A stretch of DNA of 64,000 nt from Miltoncostaea sp963762825 (GCA_963762825.1 CAVXLZ010000004.1:62001-126000), one strand, 5' to 3'. Counted from the first letter of the stretch, positions 1 through 9,002 are shown. Numbers and translations are program-made. The notes: generated from the letters alone by a model not told the origin.

Positions 1-64
1 GTGGGATCGGCGACCGCTCCGCGGTGGGCGCTCATGCGACCAGAGTGCGTCGTACACTCCCGCA

Positions 65-274
65 GTGGCTGCTCGCGCGCGCCTCCACGAGCTCGTCGAC
101 ACGCTCCCCGAGGATGTGAGCGCCGAGGCCTTGGCGTTGATCTCTGATCTCGTCCAACCTGACGACGGTCAGCTCAGCAAGAGTGAGCTGGCGGCCCTGG
201 GCGAGGCCGACGCAGCAATCGCCGCCGGCGAGATCCGCCCACTCTCCGAGGCCCGCCGAGACCTCGACCTCTGA
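65..274 (+). CDS. small antitoxin-like protein
   Basis: A 69-residue acidic, helix-rich protein starting at GTG. The pattern LHELVDTLPED near the start and AAIAAGEIRPLSEA near the end resembles the layout of small type II antitoxins, with a helical N-terminal region and a short C-terminal tail. No recognisable toxin follows in the next 180 bases, so it would be an orphan or one half of a decayed pair. It lies in the unusual first 1.8 kb that ends at a tRNA-Ser fragment. The family assignment rests on general pattern only. The start is the only plausible in-frame one visible, but the window edge is close. Confidence 0.45.
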   Translation: MAARARLHELVDTLPEDVSAEALALISDLVQPDDGQLSKSELAALGEADAAIAAGEIRPLSEARRDLDL

Positions 275-456
275 TCCAGACCCGCTCGGGGTTCTTCTGA
301 CCGGGCTGGCCCGAGCGCGATCGCGCAGAAGGAGTGACGGTGATCTCTCGCGTTCTACCGCGCGGAGTCGCGCCCACCGCGATTGACCATCAGCGCCGTC
401 GGCAGCCAACGGCCGAGACCGGCCGGCGCTCTTTGTTTCTGGCTCCGCAGGAGCCT

Positions 457-915
457 CTAGAGCGCGCGAGATCGTTGACCCCGTGGGTGATCTCGTCGGT
501 TGTGCGCTCGGCTCCCGCACCCTTGGCGCTGCTGGCCTGCGACTGTTGCAGCACCGGGGCGGGGCACGGCTGGGGCGATCGCGACGCAGGGCTCCTCGAC
601 GGCGTCCGTAGCGCCCCGATGGAGGTCTCGCGACTCCCATGGAGCGATGAGAGGCCAGGCCTGGACGTTGAGTGGCTGCCGGGAGGTCCGGAGGTTGGTC
701 CAGTCGACTTCGGGGACGGCGGCCCGGGCTGCGGCTACCCCGGTGGTGGATGCGAGCGCGAAAGCGCCGGGCCGTTCGGCTCTGCGGTGGGCTGGAGCCG
801 GTGGACCAGCTCCCAGAGCCTTCCTGCGGCGGGCGAGGTCAGGTCCTCGCGCCTCATCGGCGTACTCGGCGTCACCGGCGGCTCGGCGGAAGACGCCGCC
901 TGCGTTACAGGTCAT
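457..915 (-). CDS. uncharacterised protein coupled to upstream gene
   Basis: A possible 152-residue product whose ATG overlaps the stop codon of the gene ending at 912 in an ATGA arrangement, the classic sign of translational coupling. The product is rich in Arg, Ala and Pro, with a more ordinary segment in the middle (WTNLRTSRQPLNVQAWPLI). No known domain is recognised. High GC makes chance open frames common here, so the overlap with the preceding gene is the main support. If real, it belongs to the same putative integrated element as the flanking genes. Confidence 0.3.
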   Translation of the reverse strand: MTCNAGGVFRRAAGDAEYADEARGPDLARRRKALGAGPPAPAHRRAERPGAFALASTTGVAAARAAVPEVDWTNLRTSRQPLNVQAWPLIAPWESRDLHRGATDAVEEPCVAIAPAVPRPGAATVAGQQRQGCGSRAHNRRDHPRGQRSRAL

Positions 916-1367
916 GTTGCCTCCTTCGCCCGCCGGCGCGCCTCCCGGCGGCGCTCGGCGCGGCTCGCCTTCTCCTTCCTGTTCGCCACTACGCGCTTGG
1001 TGGCCTCGCGCGTGCGGACGAAGGCGAGATCCAGAACGCGAACGGCGCCGCGGCCGTAGCCGCGCGCCTCGGGATCGGGAAGCGTCCAATCCCGCACAAG
1101 GCCGGCGCGCGCGGCGTCGAGGCGCGTCCGCCACTCGGTCCAGCGCGAGACGCCCATCGCCCGCGCCAGCTCGGCGGGTCGCGCCTCGCCGCGGTCGCGC
1201 CAGGGCCCCAGTGCGAGCTGGGCCACGATGAACCAGCTCACAACGTTGGCCACCCTGCGGCCGCTGAGCCCAGCCTCCGCCAGGGCGGCCAGAACCGTCT
1301 GGCCCACCGCGGCGAATCGCTCGCCAGCGAGGGCCTCGATCTCGAGGGCGCGAGCCGCGTCGCTCAC
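912..1367 (-). CDS. uncharacterised, probably DNA-binding protein
   Basis: A 151-residue protein if translation starts at the GTG at 1365-1367; the frame stays open further upstream but that part reads as non-coding. The first 60 residues look helical (VGQTVLAALAEAGLSGRRV). The middle contains PAELARAMGVSRWTEWRTRL, which has the spacing of a helix-turn-helix followed by a wing-like ARGYGRGAVRVL. The last 30 residues are strongly basic (RREARRRAKEAT). This combination suggests nucleic-acid binding, as in small replication or regulatory proteins of mobile elements, but no specific family is recognised. A possible second gene overlaps its stop codon. Confidence 0.5.
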   Translation of the reverse strand: MSDAARALEIEALAGERFAAVGQTVLAALAEAGLSGRRVANVVSWFIVAQLALGPWRDRGEARPAELARAMGVSRWTEWRTRLDAARAGLVRDWTLPDPEARGYGRGAVRVLDLAFVRTREATKRVVANRKEKASRAERRREARRRAKEAT

Positions 1368-1710
1368 GACGACAGAACGCCAGATGTTGGGACAGGATGG
1401 CTGGAAGCCGTCGGGAGCAAGGGACAACCTTCGATCACAGTGCGGTGATCCTTCGTCGTGACCGACCCGGGGCAGCCACCCCGGGTCGCGTCGTTTCTGG
1501 GACCGCGTCGAGAGGCCGTCCAGCCTCTCTAACGAGGTGACGGGCAGCCAGTCGGTGGCGGTGGGGATCGTCCGCGCGGAGCGACGTCGGCCGGCGGCCG
1601 GCCGGCGCCCATGGCCGCTGGGTGCGGGCGATTCGTATGGGACTCGCCCATCCACTCGCCCACGGCGACCTCGCGGGTGCCTATTTGCAGGCATGACGAC
1701 GCGGATTCAC
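1368..1710. other. gene-free stretch before tRNA fragment
   Basis: No convincing gene is seen in these bases. The stretch contains a GC-rich hairpin at 1465-1486 and otherwise looks like non-coding spacer between the putative mobile-element genes and the tRNA-Ser fragment. Confidence 0.4.
1465..1486. terminator. GC-rich hairpin
   Basis: Perfect 8-bp inverted repeat (ACCCGGGG / CCCCGGGT) around a 6-base loop, followed on the plus strand by CGCGTCGTTTCTGG. It could be a weak intrinsic terminator, but no gene obviously ends into it, so its role is unclear. Confidence 0.3.
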
Positions 1711-1771
1711 GGCGACTCGAAAATCGTTTCGGGGGTTCTCCTCCGACGGGGTTCAAATCCCCCCTCTCCGC
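1711..1771 (+). pseudogene. 3' half of tRNA-Ser (CGA), possible att site
   Basis: From 1711 the sequence follows the 3' half of a class II serine tRNA. There is an anticodon-like arm (GGCGA, loop CTCGAAAA, TCGTT), a long variable arm (CGGGGG-TTCT-CCTCCG at 1730-1745) and a T arm with loop TTCAAAT at 1752-1758. It ends in CTCTCCG, the usual serine acceptor 3' strand. No matching GGAGAGG 5' strand or serine D arm is found upstream, and the anticodon loop has one extra A. It is therefore not a complete gene. Such 3' fragments are typical scars of tyrosine-recombinase elements that integrate into tRNA genes. Confidence 0.6.
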
Positions 1772-1957
1772 TTCTTTCCTCGTGTCACCGACGGAGAGAG
1801 CGTTCTGGCGGGTCACCGAAGAGCGGGCCTCGGAGTTGGCGATCGCGAGCGAGAGGGTCTCAGCGAACTCGCCGCGCGATCGCCGCTAGGCGTGCGTACG
1901 CGCCCCTCCCGCCAAGGAATCTCGCGAGCCTTCCCGCGAGCAACCAGGCCGTGCCCT

Positions 1958-2758
1958 CTACCCCACCGGCTTGCGTGCCACCGCGAAGAGCTTGCAGTAG
2001 TCGTAGACGAAGCCGTCCGGGCCCGATGCGGCGTGGAGGGCGGCCTCGATCCGCTGGTCGAGCTCGCTGAACCCGCCGGGCGGGTTGCCGAGCAGGTGTC
2101 CGGCCACCGAGCGGGTGCGGGCCATGAAGGCGTCGGGGGGCGTCGCGCGACGGCGCCGTTCCATCCAGATGTCGATCGGCTCGAGACCGGCGGCGCGCAG
2201 GTCGGCGTCGATCTCGTCCACGTCGCGCTGGTTCTCGGCGAACCAGCCGGTCCATGCCGAAGGCGCCCCGATGCTCTCGAGCAACTCGCGCCACGCATCC
2301 TCGCCGCCACGGCCGGCGGTGAGGATGCCCATCACCCCGCCCGGCCGCAGGGCGCGTGCCATCCGGGCGACGGCCGCCGGCTTGTCGGGGAACCAATGAA
2401 GCGCCATCGCGCTGATCACCGCGTCGAAGGCGCCGTCGGCCACCTGCATCTGCATCACGTCCTCGGCGCGAAGCTGCACCTGGACGTCGGAGAACTCGCC
2501 GAGCTTGGCGGCGAAGACCTCCAGCATGCCCTCGGCGGGATCCACCCCGACGATCGTCGAGACCTGAAAGCGACGGAGCATCGCGGCCGAGGAGAAGCCG
2601 GTGCCGCATCCCACGTCGAGCACCCGGGCGTAGTCGCCCTCGGGTAGCGACATCACCAGCCGCTCGGAGCCCGTGATGTTGTGGCGCACGGCGGCGTCGT
2701 ACGACTCGGCGGCCTTGCTGAAACCCTCGGGTGCGCCGTCGGCGGTCGTCTTCGTCAC
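1958..2758 (-). CDS. class I SAM-dependent methyltransferase
   Basis: A 266-residue Rossmann-fold methyltransferase. The SAM-binding motif I is VLDVGCGTGFSS near residue 50. An acidic residue ends the next strand (VGVDPAEGML), and motif IV reads FDAVISAMALHWFPD. The order and the HWFPD segment resemble trans-aconitate or biotin-pathway-type (Tam/BioC-like) methyltransferases, but the substrate cannot be told. The GTG at 2756-2758 gives a normal N-terminus; the upstream in-frame extension reads as non-coding. It lies 58 bases downstream of the unknown gene at 2817-3407 on the same strand and may be cotranscribed. Confidence 0.85.
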   Translation of the reverse strand: MTKTTADGAPEGFSKAAESYDAAVRHNITGSERLVMSLPEGDYARVLDVGCGTGFSSAAMLRRFQVSTIVGVDPAEGMLEVFAAKLGEFSDVQVQLRAEDVMQMQVADGAFDAVISAMALHWFPDKPAAVARMARALRPGGVMGILTAGRGGEDAWRELLESIGAPSAWTGWFAENQRDVDEIDADLRAAGLEPIDIWMERRRRATPPDAFMARTRSVAGHLLGNPPGGFSELDQRIEAALHAASGPDGFVYDYCKLFAVARKPVG

Positions 2759-2816
2759 GTCTCTTGCTCCTGGATCAGGTGAGGGTGGGCGCGACCAGTC
2801 TGCCGGATGCCGCCCG

Positions 2817-3407
2817 TCAGGGGCGATGGCGGGTGGCCGCCACGAGCCCGGCGTGCCAGCCGGGTGCGCGTCCCCCGACCGGCAGGTCGATCTGGGCGGC
2901 ATGGAGGCCGCTGCACTCGATCAGCCAGGAGGTGAGCGAGTTGGAGTTCCACATCTCGCCGGCACCGAGCTCGTCGCGCCCCCACACCGGCGTCGGGACC
3001 CGGGGAACAAGGTCGAGGAGCCTCCGCACGAGGGCCTCGTCGCCGGTGAGGCGACGCGGGCTCTCGACGGCTTCGTTGACGTCGGGGATCGTGCCGTCCG
3101 GCCAGCGGCGCACCTCGTAGCGGAAGATCCGCAGGCGGGCCGCCCAGCGGGTCCCCACCGGCCCCTCGGCGACCACGCCGCGCGACGCACCGCGGGCGTC
3201 GGGGATCGGTGCCATCTCGATGACGAACGAGGACCCGGGCACCGACGCCACGAGTGCGGAGTGGTAGAGATCGCGGGGCCGGCGCCGATCGCGTCGCGCC
3301 ACCACCGCCTCGAACACGCGCCCGTTGAGCCGCACCGAGTGCCCGCCCGCACCAAGCGGAAGCCAGTACAGATCGAGGCCTGAGGGGGGCTCAGCCGGGG
3401 AGCTCAT
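2817..3407 (-). CDS. conserved protein of unknown function
   Basis: A 196-residue cytosolic-looking protein with no signal peptide or membrane segment. The start LDLYWLPLGAGG followed by SVRLNGRVFEAV and later DLYHSALV is typical of a conserved family seen in actinobacteria. The C-terminal part has a WNSNSLTSWLIECSGL segment with a possible Ser/Cys site. No catalytic motif is assigned. It is the first gene of a likely two-gene minus-strand unit with the methyltransferase. Its start is divergent from the DUF4389 gene, with 128 bases between. Confidence 0.8.
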   Translation of the reverse strand: MSSPAEPPSGLDLYWLPLGAGGHSVRLNGRVFEAVVARRDRRRPRDLYHSALVASVPGSSFVIEMAPIPDARGASRGVVAEGPVGTRWAARLRIFRYEVRRWPDGTIPDVNEAVESPRRLTGDEALVRRLLDLVPRVPTPVWGRDELGAGEMWNSNSLTSWLIECSGLHAAQIDLPVGGRAPGWHAGLVAATRHRP

Positions 3408-3461
3408 CCCGGGGCCCCCTCGGTGCGGTCAAGCCGACCCCCCCGACCGGGCGAGCGCGGA

Positions 3462-3490
3462 TTCGACGTGAAAGGACGCCTGGATACGGT
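3462..3490 (+). promoter_or_regulatory. candidate sigma-70-type promoter
   Basis: TTCGAC at 3462-3467 and TACGGT at 3485-3490 are separated by 17 bases and lie about 45 bases upstream of the DUF4389 gene start. The match to consensus is partial (about 4 of 6 in each box), so this is a suggestion only. Confidence 0.3.
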
Positions 3491-3535
3491 CGTCCCAGCA
3501 CACCCCGGACCCCCCGGCCCGAGAGGAGCCCGCCG

Positions 3536-5038
3536 ATGGCGACCAGCCCGCCCCCGCAGATCCCCGACAGCCCGCGCATGGGCGCGGGCCGGATCCTTCT
3601 GCTCGTGTTCGGCAGCCTGCTCGCCCTGATCGGGCTCGCGCTCGGCGTGGCCGGCGGCGGCCTGGTGCTGGCGCACGCCACCCAGCGCGACGACGACGGC
3701 TTCTACACCGTGTTGACCGAGCGCTTCCAGACCGGGACCTACGCCCTGACCTCGGAGCGGGTCGATCTTGGTACCGAGGGCGACGCCCTGAACTCGGCCC
3801 TCGACATCGGAAACCTGGCGACGGTGCGCCTGCGGGTGTCGGGAGACGACCCGGGGCGGGCCGTCTTCGTCGGCATCGGGCCGCAGAGCGCGGTCGAGGC
3901 GTACCTCGCCGGCGTGGCCCATGACGAGGTGACCGAGGTGGGCTTCGACCCCTTCCGGCCCTCCTACCGGCTGCGGCCGGGCCTGCGCGCGCCGTCTCCC
4001 CCGACCGCCCAGCGCTTCTGGGTCGCCGAGGAGAGCGGAACCGGCACGCGGACCCTGGAGTGGAAGCTCGCTCCGGGGCGCTGGTCGGTGGTCGCCATGA
4101 ACGCCGACGCCTCGCGCGGCGTGCGCGCCGACGTCGGTCTGGGCGTGAAGCTCGACCTGGTCCTCCCGCTCGGCATCGGCCTGCTGATCGGCGGACTGGT
4201 GCTGATGGGGGTCGGGGTCACCATGGTGGCCTTCGGAGCGCGGGGTGGCGGCGAGGCCGCAGGCGCGGCCGGGGTGGTGGCGGCGGGTGGCACGGTCGGC
4301 CTCGCGACGGGCGTCGCCACCGACGACTCCCGAGCGACGGCGAGCGCCTACCCGCTGCGCCTCGAGGGCGAGCTGGACGACCATCTCAGCCGCTGGCTCT
4401 GGCTGGTGAAGTGGGTGCTGGCGATCCCCCACTACATCGTCCTCTTCTTCCTGTGGGTCGCCTTCTTCGTGCTGAGCGTGATCGCCTTCTTCGCAATCCT
4501 CTTCACCGGGCGCTACCCGCGTGGCATCTTCGACTTCAACGTGGGCGTGATGCGCTGGAGCTGGCGGGTCGGCTTCTACTCCTACAGCACCCTCGGCACA
4601 GACCGCTACCCGCCGTTCACGCTTGGGCCCGCCGACTACCCGGCGACCCTCGAGGTGGCCTATCCCACAGAGCTCTCGCGCGGCCTGGTGCTGGTGAAGT
4701 GGTGGCTGCTGGCGATCCCCCACTACCTGATCGTGGCCGTCCTCGGCACGGGCCTCCTGTGGTCGGGGTCGTGGGCCGGGGGCGGGGGTTGGAACGACTG
4801 GCAGTGGGGCGGCTGGGGTGGCGGCCTGATCGGGATCCTGGTCCTGATCGCCGGCGTCGTGCTGCTGTTCACCGGCCGCTACCCACGCGACATCTTCCGC
4901 CTGCTGATGGGCTTCAACCGCTGGAGCTACCGCGTGCTCGCCTACGCCGCCCTGATGCGCGACGAGTACCCGCCCTTCCGGCTCGACGCGGGCGGTCGTG
5001 AGCCCGAGCACGCGGGCACGGATGCGCCGGGGGCATGA
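3536..5038 (+). CDS. membrane protein with two DUF4389 domains
   Basis: A 500-residue integral membrane protein. A transmembrane helix at about residues 18-46 is followed by an extracytoplasmic region, then a second helix near 200-230 (LDLVLPLGIGLLIGGLVLMGVG). The C-terminal half holds two tandem DUF4389 repeats at about 273-360 and 380-481. Each has an AIPHY helix start, a FTGRYPR-IF loop and an RWS-RV...YPPF end. The function of DUF4389 is unknown. A ribosome site (GAGGAG) precedes the ATG. The next gene, a small membrane protein, starts 37 bases after its stop and may be cotranscribed. Confidence 0.85.
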   Translation: MATSPPPQIPDSPRMGAGRILLLVFGSLLALIGLALGVAGGGLVLAHATQRDDDGFYTVLTERFQTGTYALTSERVDLGTEGDALNSALDIGNLATVRLRVSGDDPGRAVFVGIGPQSAVEAYLAGVAHDEVTEVGFDPFRPSYRLRPGLRAPSPPTAQRFWVAEESGTGTRTLEWKLAPGRWSVVAMNADASRGVRADVGLGVKLDLVLPLGIGLLIGGLVLMGVGVTMVAFGARGGGEAAGAAGVVAAGGTVGLATGVATDDSRATASAYPLRLEGELDDHLSRWLWLVKWVLAIPHYIVLFFLWVAFFVLSVIAFFAILFTGRYPRGIFDFNVGVMRWSWRVGFYSYSTLGTDRYPPFTLGPADYPATLEVAYPTELSRGLVLVKWWLLAIPHYLIVAVLGTGLLWSGSWAGGGGWNDWQWGGWGGGLIGILVLIAGVVLLFTGRYPRDIFRLLMGFNRWSYRVLAYAALMRDEYPPFRLDAGGREPEHAGTDAPGA

Positions 5039-5074
5039 TCGGGGCGGCGGCGCCAGGGCGCGGGTGGCGCGCTG

Positions 5075-5509
5075 ATGCGCGTCGCCTGCGGCCTGGCCGT
5101 CGTGGCTCTGTCGCTCGCCTGCTGGGCCGGACAGGTGATTGCATGGTTCGCCCCGGCCACCGGAGCGCGGCTCGGCCTGGCCGAGGGCCAGGACGACGTC
5201 GAGCCGGCCTTCTACGCCGACGCCCGGGGCGAGGCGCTGTGGGATGCGCTCACACTGTGGACCATGGTGGTGGCCGGTCTCCTGCTCGCGGCCGACCGGC
5301 CCTCGTGGGCGTACTTCGGCTTGGCCGGAGGGGCCACCTACGTCTACTTCGCCGGCCGCGGGATCATGGCCCGGCGCGAATCCACGCGACGCGGGCTGCG
5401 CGTGGCGGCACCCGGCGCGCTGCGCGGCATATACGCGGCGCTCGCCATCTGGGGCCTGATGGGCGCGATCTCCGTGGCGGCATCGATCGCGGCTCTCGAG
5501 AGCGCGTGA
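5075..5509 (+). CDS. small membrane protein of unknown function
   Basis: A 144-residue protein with about four hydrophobic segments: residues 3-25 (GLAVVALSLACWAGQVIAWF), 55-75, 80-95 (YFGLAGGATYVYFAG) and 115-140. A periplasmic-type loop with EGQDDVEPAFYADA lies after the first helix. No family is recognised with confidence. It follows the DUF4389 gene on the same strand. The ATG at 5075 is chosen because the hydrophobic segment begins immediately after it. Confidence 0.7.
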   Translation: MRVACGLAVVALSLACWAGQVIAWFAPATGARLGLAEGQDDVEPAFYADARGEALWDALTLWTMVVAGLLLAADRPSWAYFGLAGGATYVYFAGRGIMARRESTRRGLRVAAPGALRGIYAALAIWGLMGAISVAASIAALESA

Positions 5510-5672
5510 TCGGTGCTCTGGGCAGCGCGCTCGGAGGAAGCGGTGCGATCGAATACCCGACGCAGGCGTGCCGGCGGGCGGGTCTGCGTAGTCCTCCGAG
5601 GTGCGCACCGAGGGACTCCCCGATGGCACGGCGCACGTCGGCCGACATCGTTGCGGTGACGAGAGGGTGACC

Positions 5673-6488
5673 ATGGAATCCACATCCGGTGCCTCGCACC
5701 CGCCGGCCACCGAGGCGGGACGGGTGGTGAGCGACGACAGCGCCTCGTCGTCGGTGGACGCCCGCGCTGGCCACGCGGGCACCCGCATCGACCTCGATGA
5801 CGTGAGCAGGCGCTACCGGATCGGAGAGGTGGAGGTCACGGCGATCGAGGGGATCAACCTCCACGTCGATGAGGCCGCCTTCGTCGTGATCCTCGGCCCC
5901 TCGGGCTGCGGCAAGACCACGCTGCTGAACATGATCGGCGCCCTCGACGCACCGACCTCCGGCTCCGTGCGCGTCGCGGGCATGGACGTGACCGGCGCGA
6001 GCCAGGCCGAGCGGGCGGCGCTGCGCCGCCGCACGGTCAGCTTCATCTTCCAGACCTTCAACCTCTTCCCCGGCCTCACGGCGTTCGAGAACGTGAAGTT
6101 CGGTGCCGACGCCGCCCGGCGCGAGGACGCAGACGAGCGGGCCGCCGACGCGCTCGCGAGGGTCGGCCTGGGGGCGCGCCTGGGCCACTTCCCCCACCAG
6201 CTCTCGGGTGGTGAGCAGCAGCGGGTGGCGATCGCCCGGGCCCTCGCCACCGGCAACCCGATCCTCCTGGCCGACGAGCCGACGGGCGAGCTCGACTTCC
6301 GCACCGGCGTGCAGATCCTCGAGGTGCTCGCCGAGCAGGCCCGGTCGGGGATGACCGTGCTCGTGGTGACCCACAACCGGGAGATATCGCGGGTCGCCGA
6401 TCGCGTGATCGAGCTCTCGAGCGGCCGCATCGTGGCCGACGGGCCGCCGGCCGGGGGACGGGCGGCAATCGCCGACCTGCAGTGGTGA
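5673..6488 (+). CDS. ABC transporter ATP-binding protein (LolD/MacB type)
   Basis: A 271-residue ATPase of the LolD/MacB/FtsE branch. It has Walker A GPSGCGKTT at about residue 76, the Q-loop FIFQTFNLFPGLTAFENV, the signature LSGGEQQRVAIARAL, Walker B with DEPTGELD, and the switch histidine in VVTHN. The DEPTGELD form and the FQ-FNL segment are typical of ATPases paired with FtsX-like permeases. The first 30 residues are a hydrophilic extension. The ATG at 5673 is used; the longer open frame upstream overlaps spacer. Its stop overlaps the start of the permease gene, so the two form one transporter and transcript. Confidence 0.92.
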   Translation: MESTSGASHPPATEAGRVVSDDSASSSVDARAGHAGTRIDLDDVSRRYRIGEVEVTAIEGINLHVDEAAFVVILGPSGCGKTTLLNMIGALDAPTSGSVRVAGMDVTGASQAERAALRRRTVSFIFQTFNLFPGLTAFENVKFGADAARREDADERAADALARVGLGARLGHFPHQLSGGEQQRVAIARALATGNPILLADEPTGELDFRTGVQILEVLAEQARSGMTVLVVTHNREISRVADRVIELSSGRIVADGPPAGGRAAIADLQW

Positions 6489-8947
6489 GCCCGCGACCCG
6501 CCGACACGCCGCGCGCGCGCGGGCTGTGGCTGCGGTGGTCGTGGCGCGACCTGCGCGAGCGCTGGGCCGCGGTCGTGACCATCGCCCTCGTGATCGCGAT
6601 CGGAATCGGGGTCTACGCGGGGCTGGGCAGCACCGCCACCTGGCGCCGCGAGTCGAACGATGCGAGTTTCGCGGCGCTCGGCATGCACGACCTGCGCGCC
6701 GCCCTCAGCCCGGGGACCTTCACCACCGAGGGGTCGCTGCTGGAGGCCGCCGGAGGCATCGATGATGCCCGCTCCCTCGCCGCCGCGAGCGAGCGGCTGG
6801 TGGTGGACAGCCAGGTGGAGGCCGCCACGGCCACCGAGGCGATCCTCGTCTCGGCGCGGGTGGTGGGCATGGAGTTCGGCGCCGACCCGGTCGTGGACGG
6901 GGTCTGGATCAGCGAGGGCGGCGCGCCCGACCCTTCGGCGGCCACCCCGCAGGCGGTGCTGGAGGCCAAGTTCGCCGACGACCGGGGCCTGCCGGCGCGA
7001 GGGCGCCTGACGCTCGCCGGGGGGCGGCGGGTCGACTACAGCGGCATCGGGGCGATTCCCGAGGACTTCTTCTACGAGGGGCCCGAGGGCAGCGTGCTCA
7101 GCCAGGGGGAGCTGGCGCCGGTCTACCTGCCGCTGGCGGCGGCGCAGGAGGTGGCCGGGAGACCGGGGCAGGTGAACGACCTGGTTCTGAGGCTCGTCGC
7201 AGGCGCCGACCGCGATCGGGTGCAGGCCCAGCTCGCCGGGGCTCTCGAGCGATTGGGGGTGAGCGCCACGATCTCCACCCAGGAGGAGGCCGATGCGGTG
7301 CGGATCCTCTACGAGGACATCGACAACGACCAGCGCTTCTGGAACGCGCTCGCGGGGCTGGTGCTGGTGGCCGCCGCCCTGGCCGCGTTCAACCTGATCA
7401 GCCGCATCGTGGAGGCCCAGCGGCGCGAGATCGGCATCGGCATGGCGCTCGGGGTTCCCCGCTGGAAGCTCTCGGTGCGACCGCTGCTGGTGGGGGCGCA
7501 GGTCGCCCTGCTCGGCACCCTGGCGGGAGTCGGGGTGGGCCTGATCGTGGGGGCGGCGATGCAGGATCTCCTGGAGTCGCTCCTCCCCCTGCCCGTCTAC
7601 CGCACGCCCTTCCAGTACGGCGTGTTCGGCCAGGCCGCCGCGCTCGGACTGGTGATCCCGCTCCTCGCGTGCGCCATCCCGGTGTGGCGCGCGGTGCGGG
7701 TCGAGCCGATCGTGGCGATCCGGACCGGCCACCTCAACGCCAGGACCAGCCGCCTGACCGACTGGACCGGCCGCATCCGCCTCCCCGGGTCGAGCTTCAC
7801 CCAGATGCCGCTGCGCAATCTCATGCGCACGCCCCGCCGCACGATCCTGACCGCCCTCAGCGTGGGGGCGGCGATCACGGCGCTCGTCGCCGTGCTGGGG
7901 ATGCTCGACAGCTTCGGCCGCACGATCGACCAGACCGGGGATGAGCTCACCAAGGGGAACGCCGATCGCGTCCTGGTGCAACTCGACACCTTCTACCCGG
8001 TCGATTCGGGCGTCGTCGCGGGGGTTCGCGATTCGCCCTCGGCCGGGGTGGTCGATGAGGGGCTGCGCCTCCCGGCACAGGCGATCGCGGCGGCGGGCGG
8101 GGAGGACCTCGATGTGCTGCTCGGGCTGGTCGACTTCGCGCGGGCGCGCTGGGCCCCGACGATCATCGCGTCGGCGGGGCCCGCGGGGAGCGGCATCGTC
8201 CTGGCACGCAAGGCCGCCGACGATCTCGGTGTGGACCTCGGCGACCCCCTCACCATGCAGCATCCGGTGCGAAGCCCCTCCGGCGCGTTCGCGCTGGTCG
8301 AGTCGACCGTGCCCGTCACCGGGATCCACGCCAGCCCGCTGCGCGCGTTCGCGTACATGGACATCGGCCAGGCCGGACGCTTCGGCCTGGAGGGCGCGAC
8401 CAACATCCTCGACGCCTACCCGGCGGCCGGCGCCAGCCGCTCCGACCTCCAGCGGGCGGTGTTCGATCTGCCCGGAGTGGCGTCGAGCCAACCGGTGGCG
8501 CGCATCGGCGAGAGCTTCGACGAGGCCCTCGCCCAGTTCGTCGGCTTCCTGGTGATCGCGGCCGTCGCGGTTCTCGCCCTGGCGCTCCTGATCGCCTTCA
8601 ACGCGACCCGGATCACCGTCGAGGAGCGGCGCCGCGAGCACGCCACCATGCGCGCGTTCGGAGTGCCCGTGCGGACGATCCTGGCGGTGGTGATCCGCGA
8701 GAGCGTGCTGGTGGGCGTTCTCGCCACGGCGGTCGGGATCGCCGCCGGCACCCTCTTCCTCGACTGGATGCTCGGGTCGCTCGCCCGCACCACGCTGCCC
8801 GATCTGGGCATCGAGCGGTATCTGTCGCCCACCACGCTGATCGTGGCGGCCGCCATCGGGATCGTGGCCGTCGCGACCGCCCCGCTGTTCCTGACGAGGA
8901 GGATCAAGCGAATGGACATCCCCGACACGCTGCGGGTGATGGAATGA
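6482..8947 (+). CDS. FtsX-like ABC transporter permease
   Basis: An 821-residue permease with the duplicated FtsX layout. There is one N-terminal helix (about 25-45), a large extracytoplasmic MacB-type domain and three helices at about 286-410. A fourth helix near 455 opens the second half, followed by another extracytoplasmic domain and three final helices at about 686, 743 and 787. The loop EAQRREIGIGMALGVPRWKL and its counterpart EERRREHATMRAFGVP are the conserved cytoplasmic coupling segments. With the preceding ATPase it should move lipids, lipoproteins or peptides outward; the substrate is unknown. The start is GTG 6482 or 6485, overlapping the ATPase stop. Confidence 0.92.
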   Translation: MVSPRPADTPRARGLWLRWSWRDLRERWAAVVTIALVIAIGIGVYAGLGSTATWRRESNDASFAALGMHDLRAALSPGTFTTEGSLLEAAGGIDDARSLAAASERLVVDSQVEAATATEAILVSARVVGMEFGADPVVDGVWISEGGAPDPSAATPQAVLEAKFADDRGLPARGRLTLAGGRRVDYSGIGAIPEDFFYEGPEGSVLSQGELAPVYLPLAAAQEVAGRPGQVNDLVLRLVAGADRDRVQAQLAGALERLGVSATISTQEEADAVRILYEDIDNDQRFWNALAGLVLVAAALAAFNLISRIVEAQRREIGIGMALGVPRWKLSVRPLLVGAQVALLGTLAGVGVGLIVGAAMQDLLESLLPLPVYRTPFQYGVFGQAAALGLVIPLLACAIPVWRAVRVEPIVAIRTGHLNARTSRLTDWTGRIRLPGSSFTQMPLRNLMRTPRRTILTALSVGAAITALVAVLGMLDSFGRTIDQTGDELTKGNADRVLVQLDTFYPVDSGVVAGVRDSPSAGVVDEGLRLPAQAIAAAGGEDLDVLLGLVDFARARWAPTIIASAGPAGSGIVLARKAADDLGVDLGDPLTMQHPVRSPSGAFALVESTVPVTGIHASPLRAFAYMDIGQAGRFGLEGATNILDAYPAAGASRSDLQRAVFDLPGVASSQPVARIGESFDEALAQFVGFLVIAAVAVLALALLIAFNATRITVEERRREHATMRAFGVPVRTILAVVIRESVLVGVLATAVGIAAGTLFLDWMLGSLARTTLPDLGIERYLSPTTLIVAAAIGIVAVATAPLFLTRRIKRMDIPDTLRVME

Positions 8948-9002
8948 CCGGCGACACCCGAACACCACGGCGTGTCGCACTATCGGGCCGAAAGGAGAAC
9001 CG

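Noticed and set aside
1640..1771. A complete tRNA-Ser gene
   Set aside because: No 5' acceptor strand or serine D arm is present and the anticodon loop has eight bases, so only a 3' fragment is supported.
3404..5788. A 794-codon minus-strand frame opposite the DUF4389 gene
   Set aside because: Composition is typical of a shadow frame and the plus-strand protein has clear duplicated domains.
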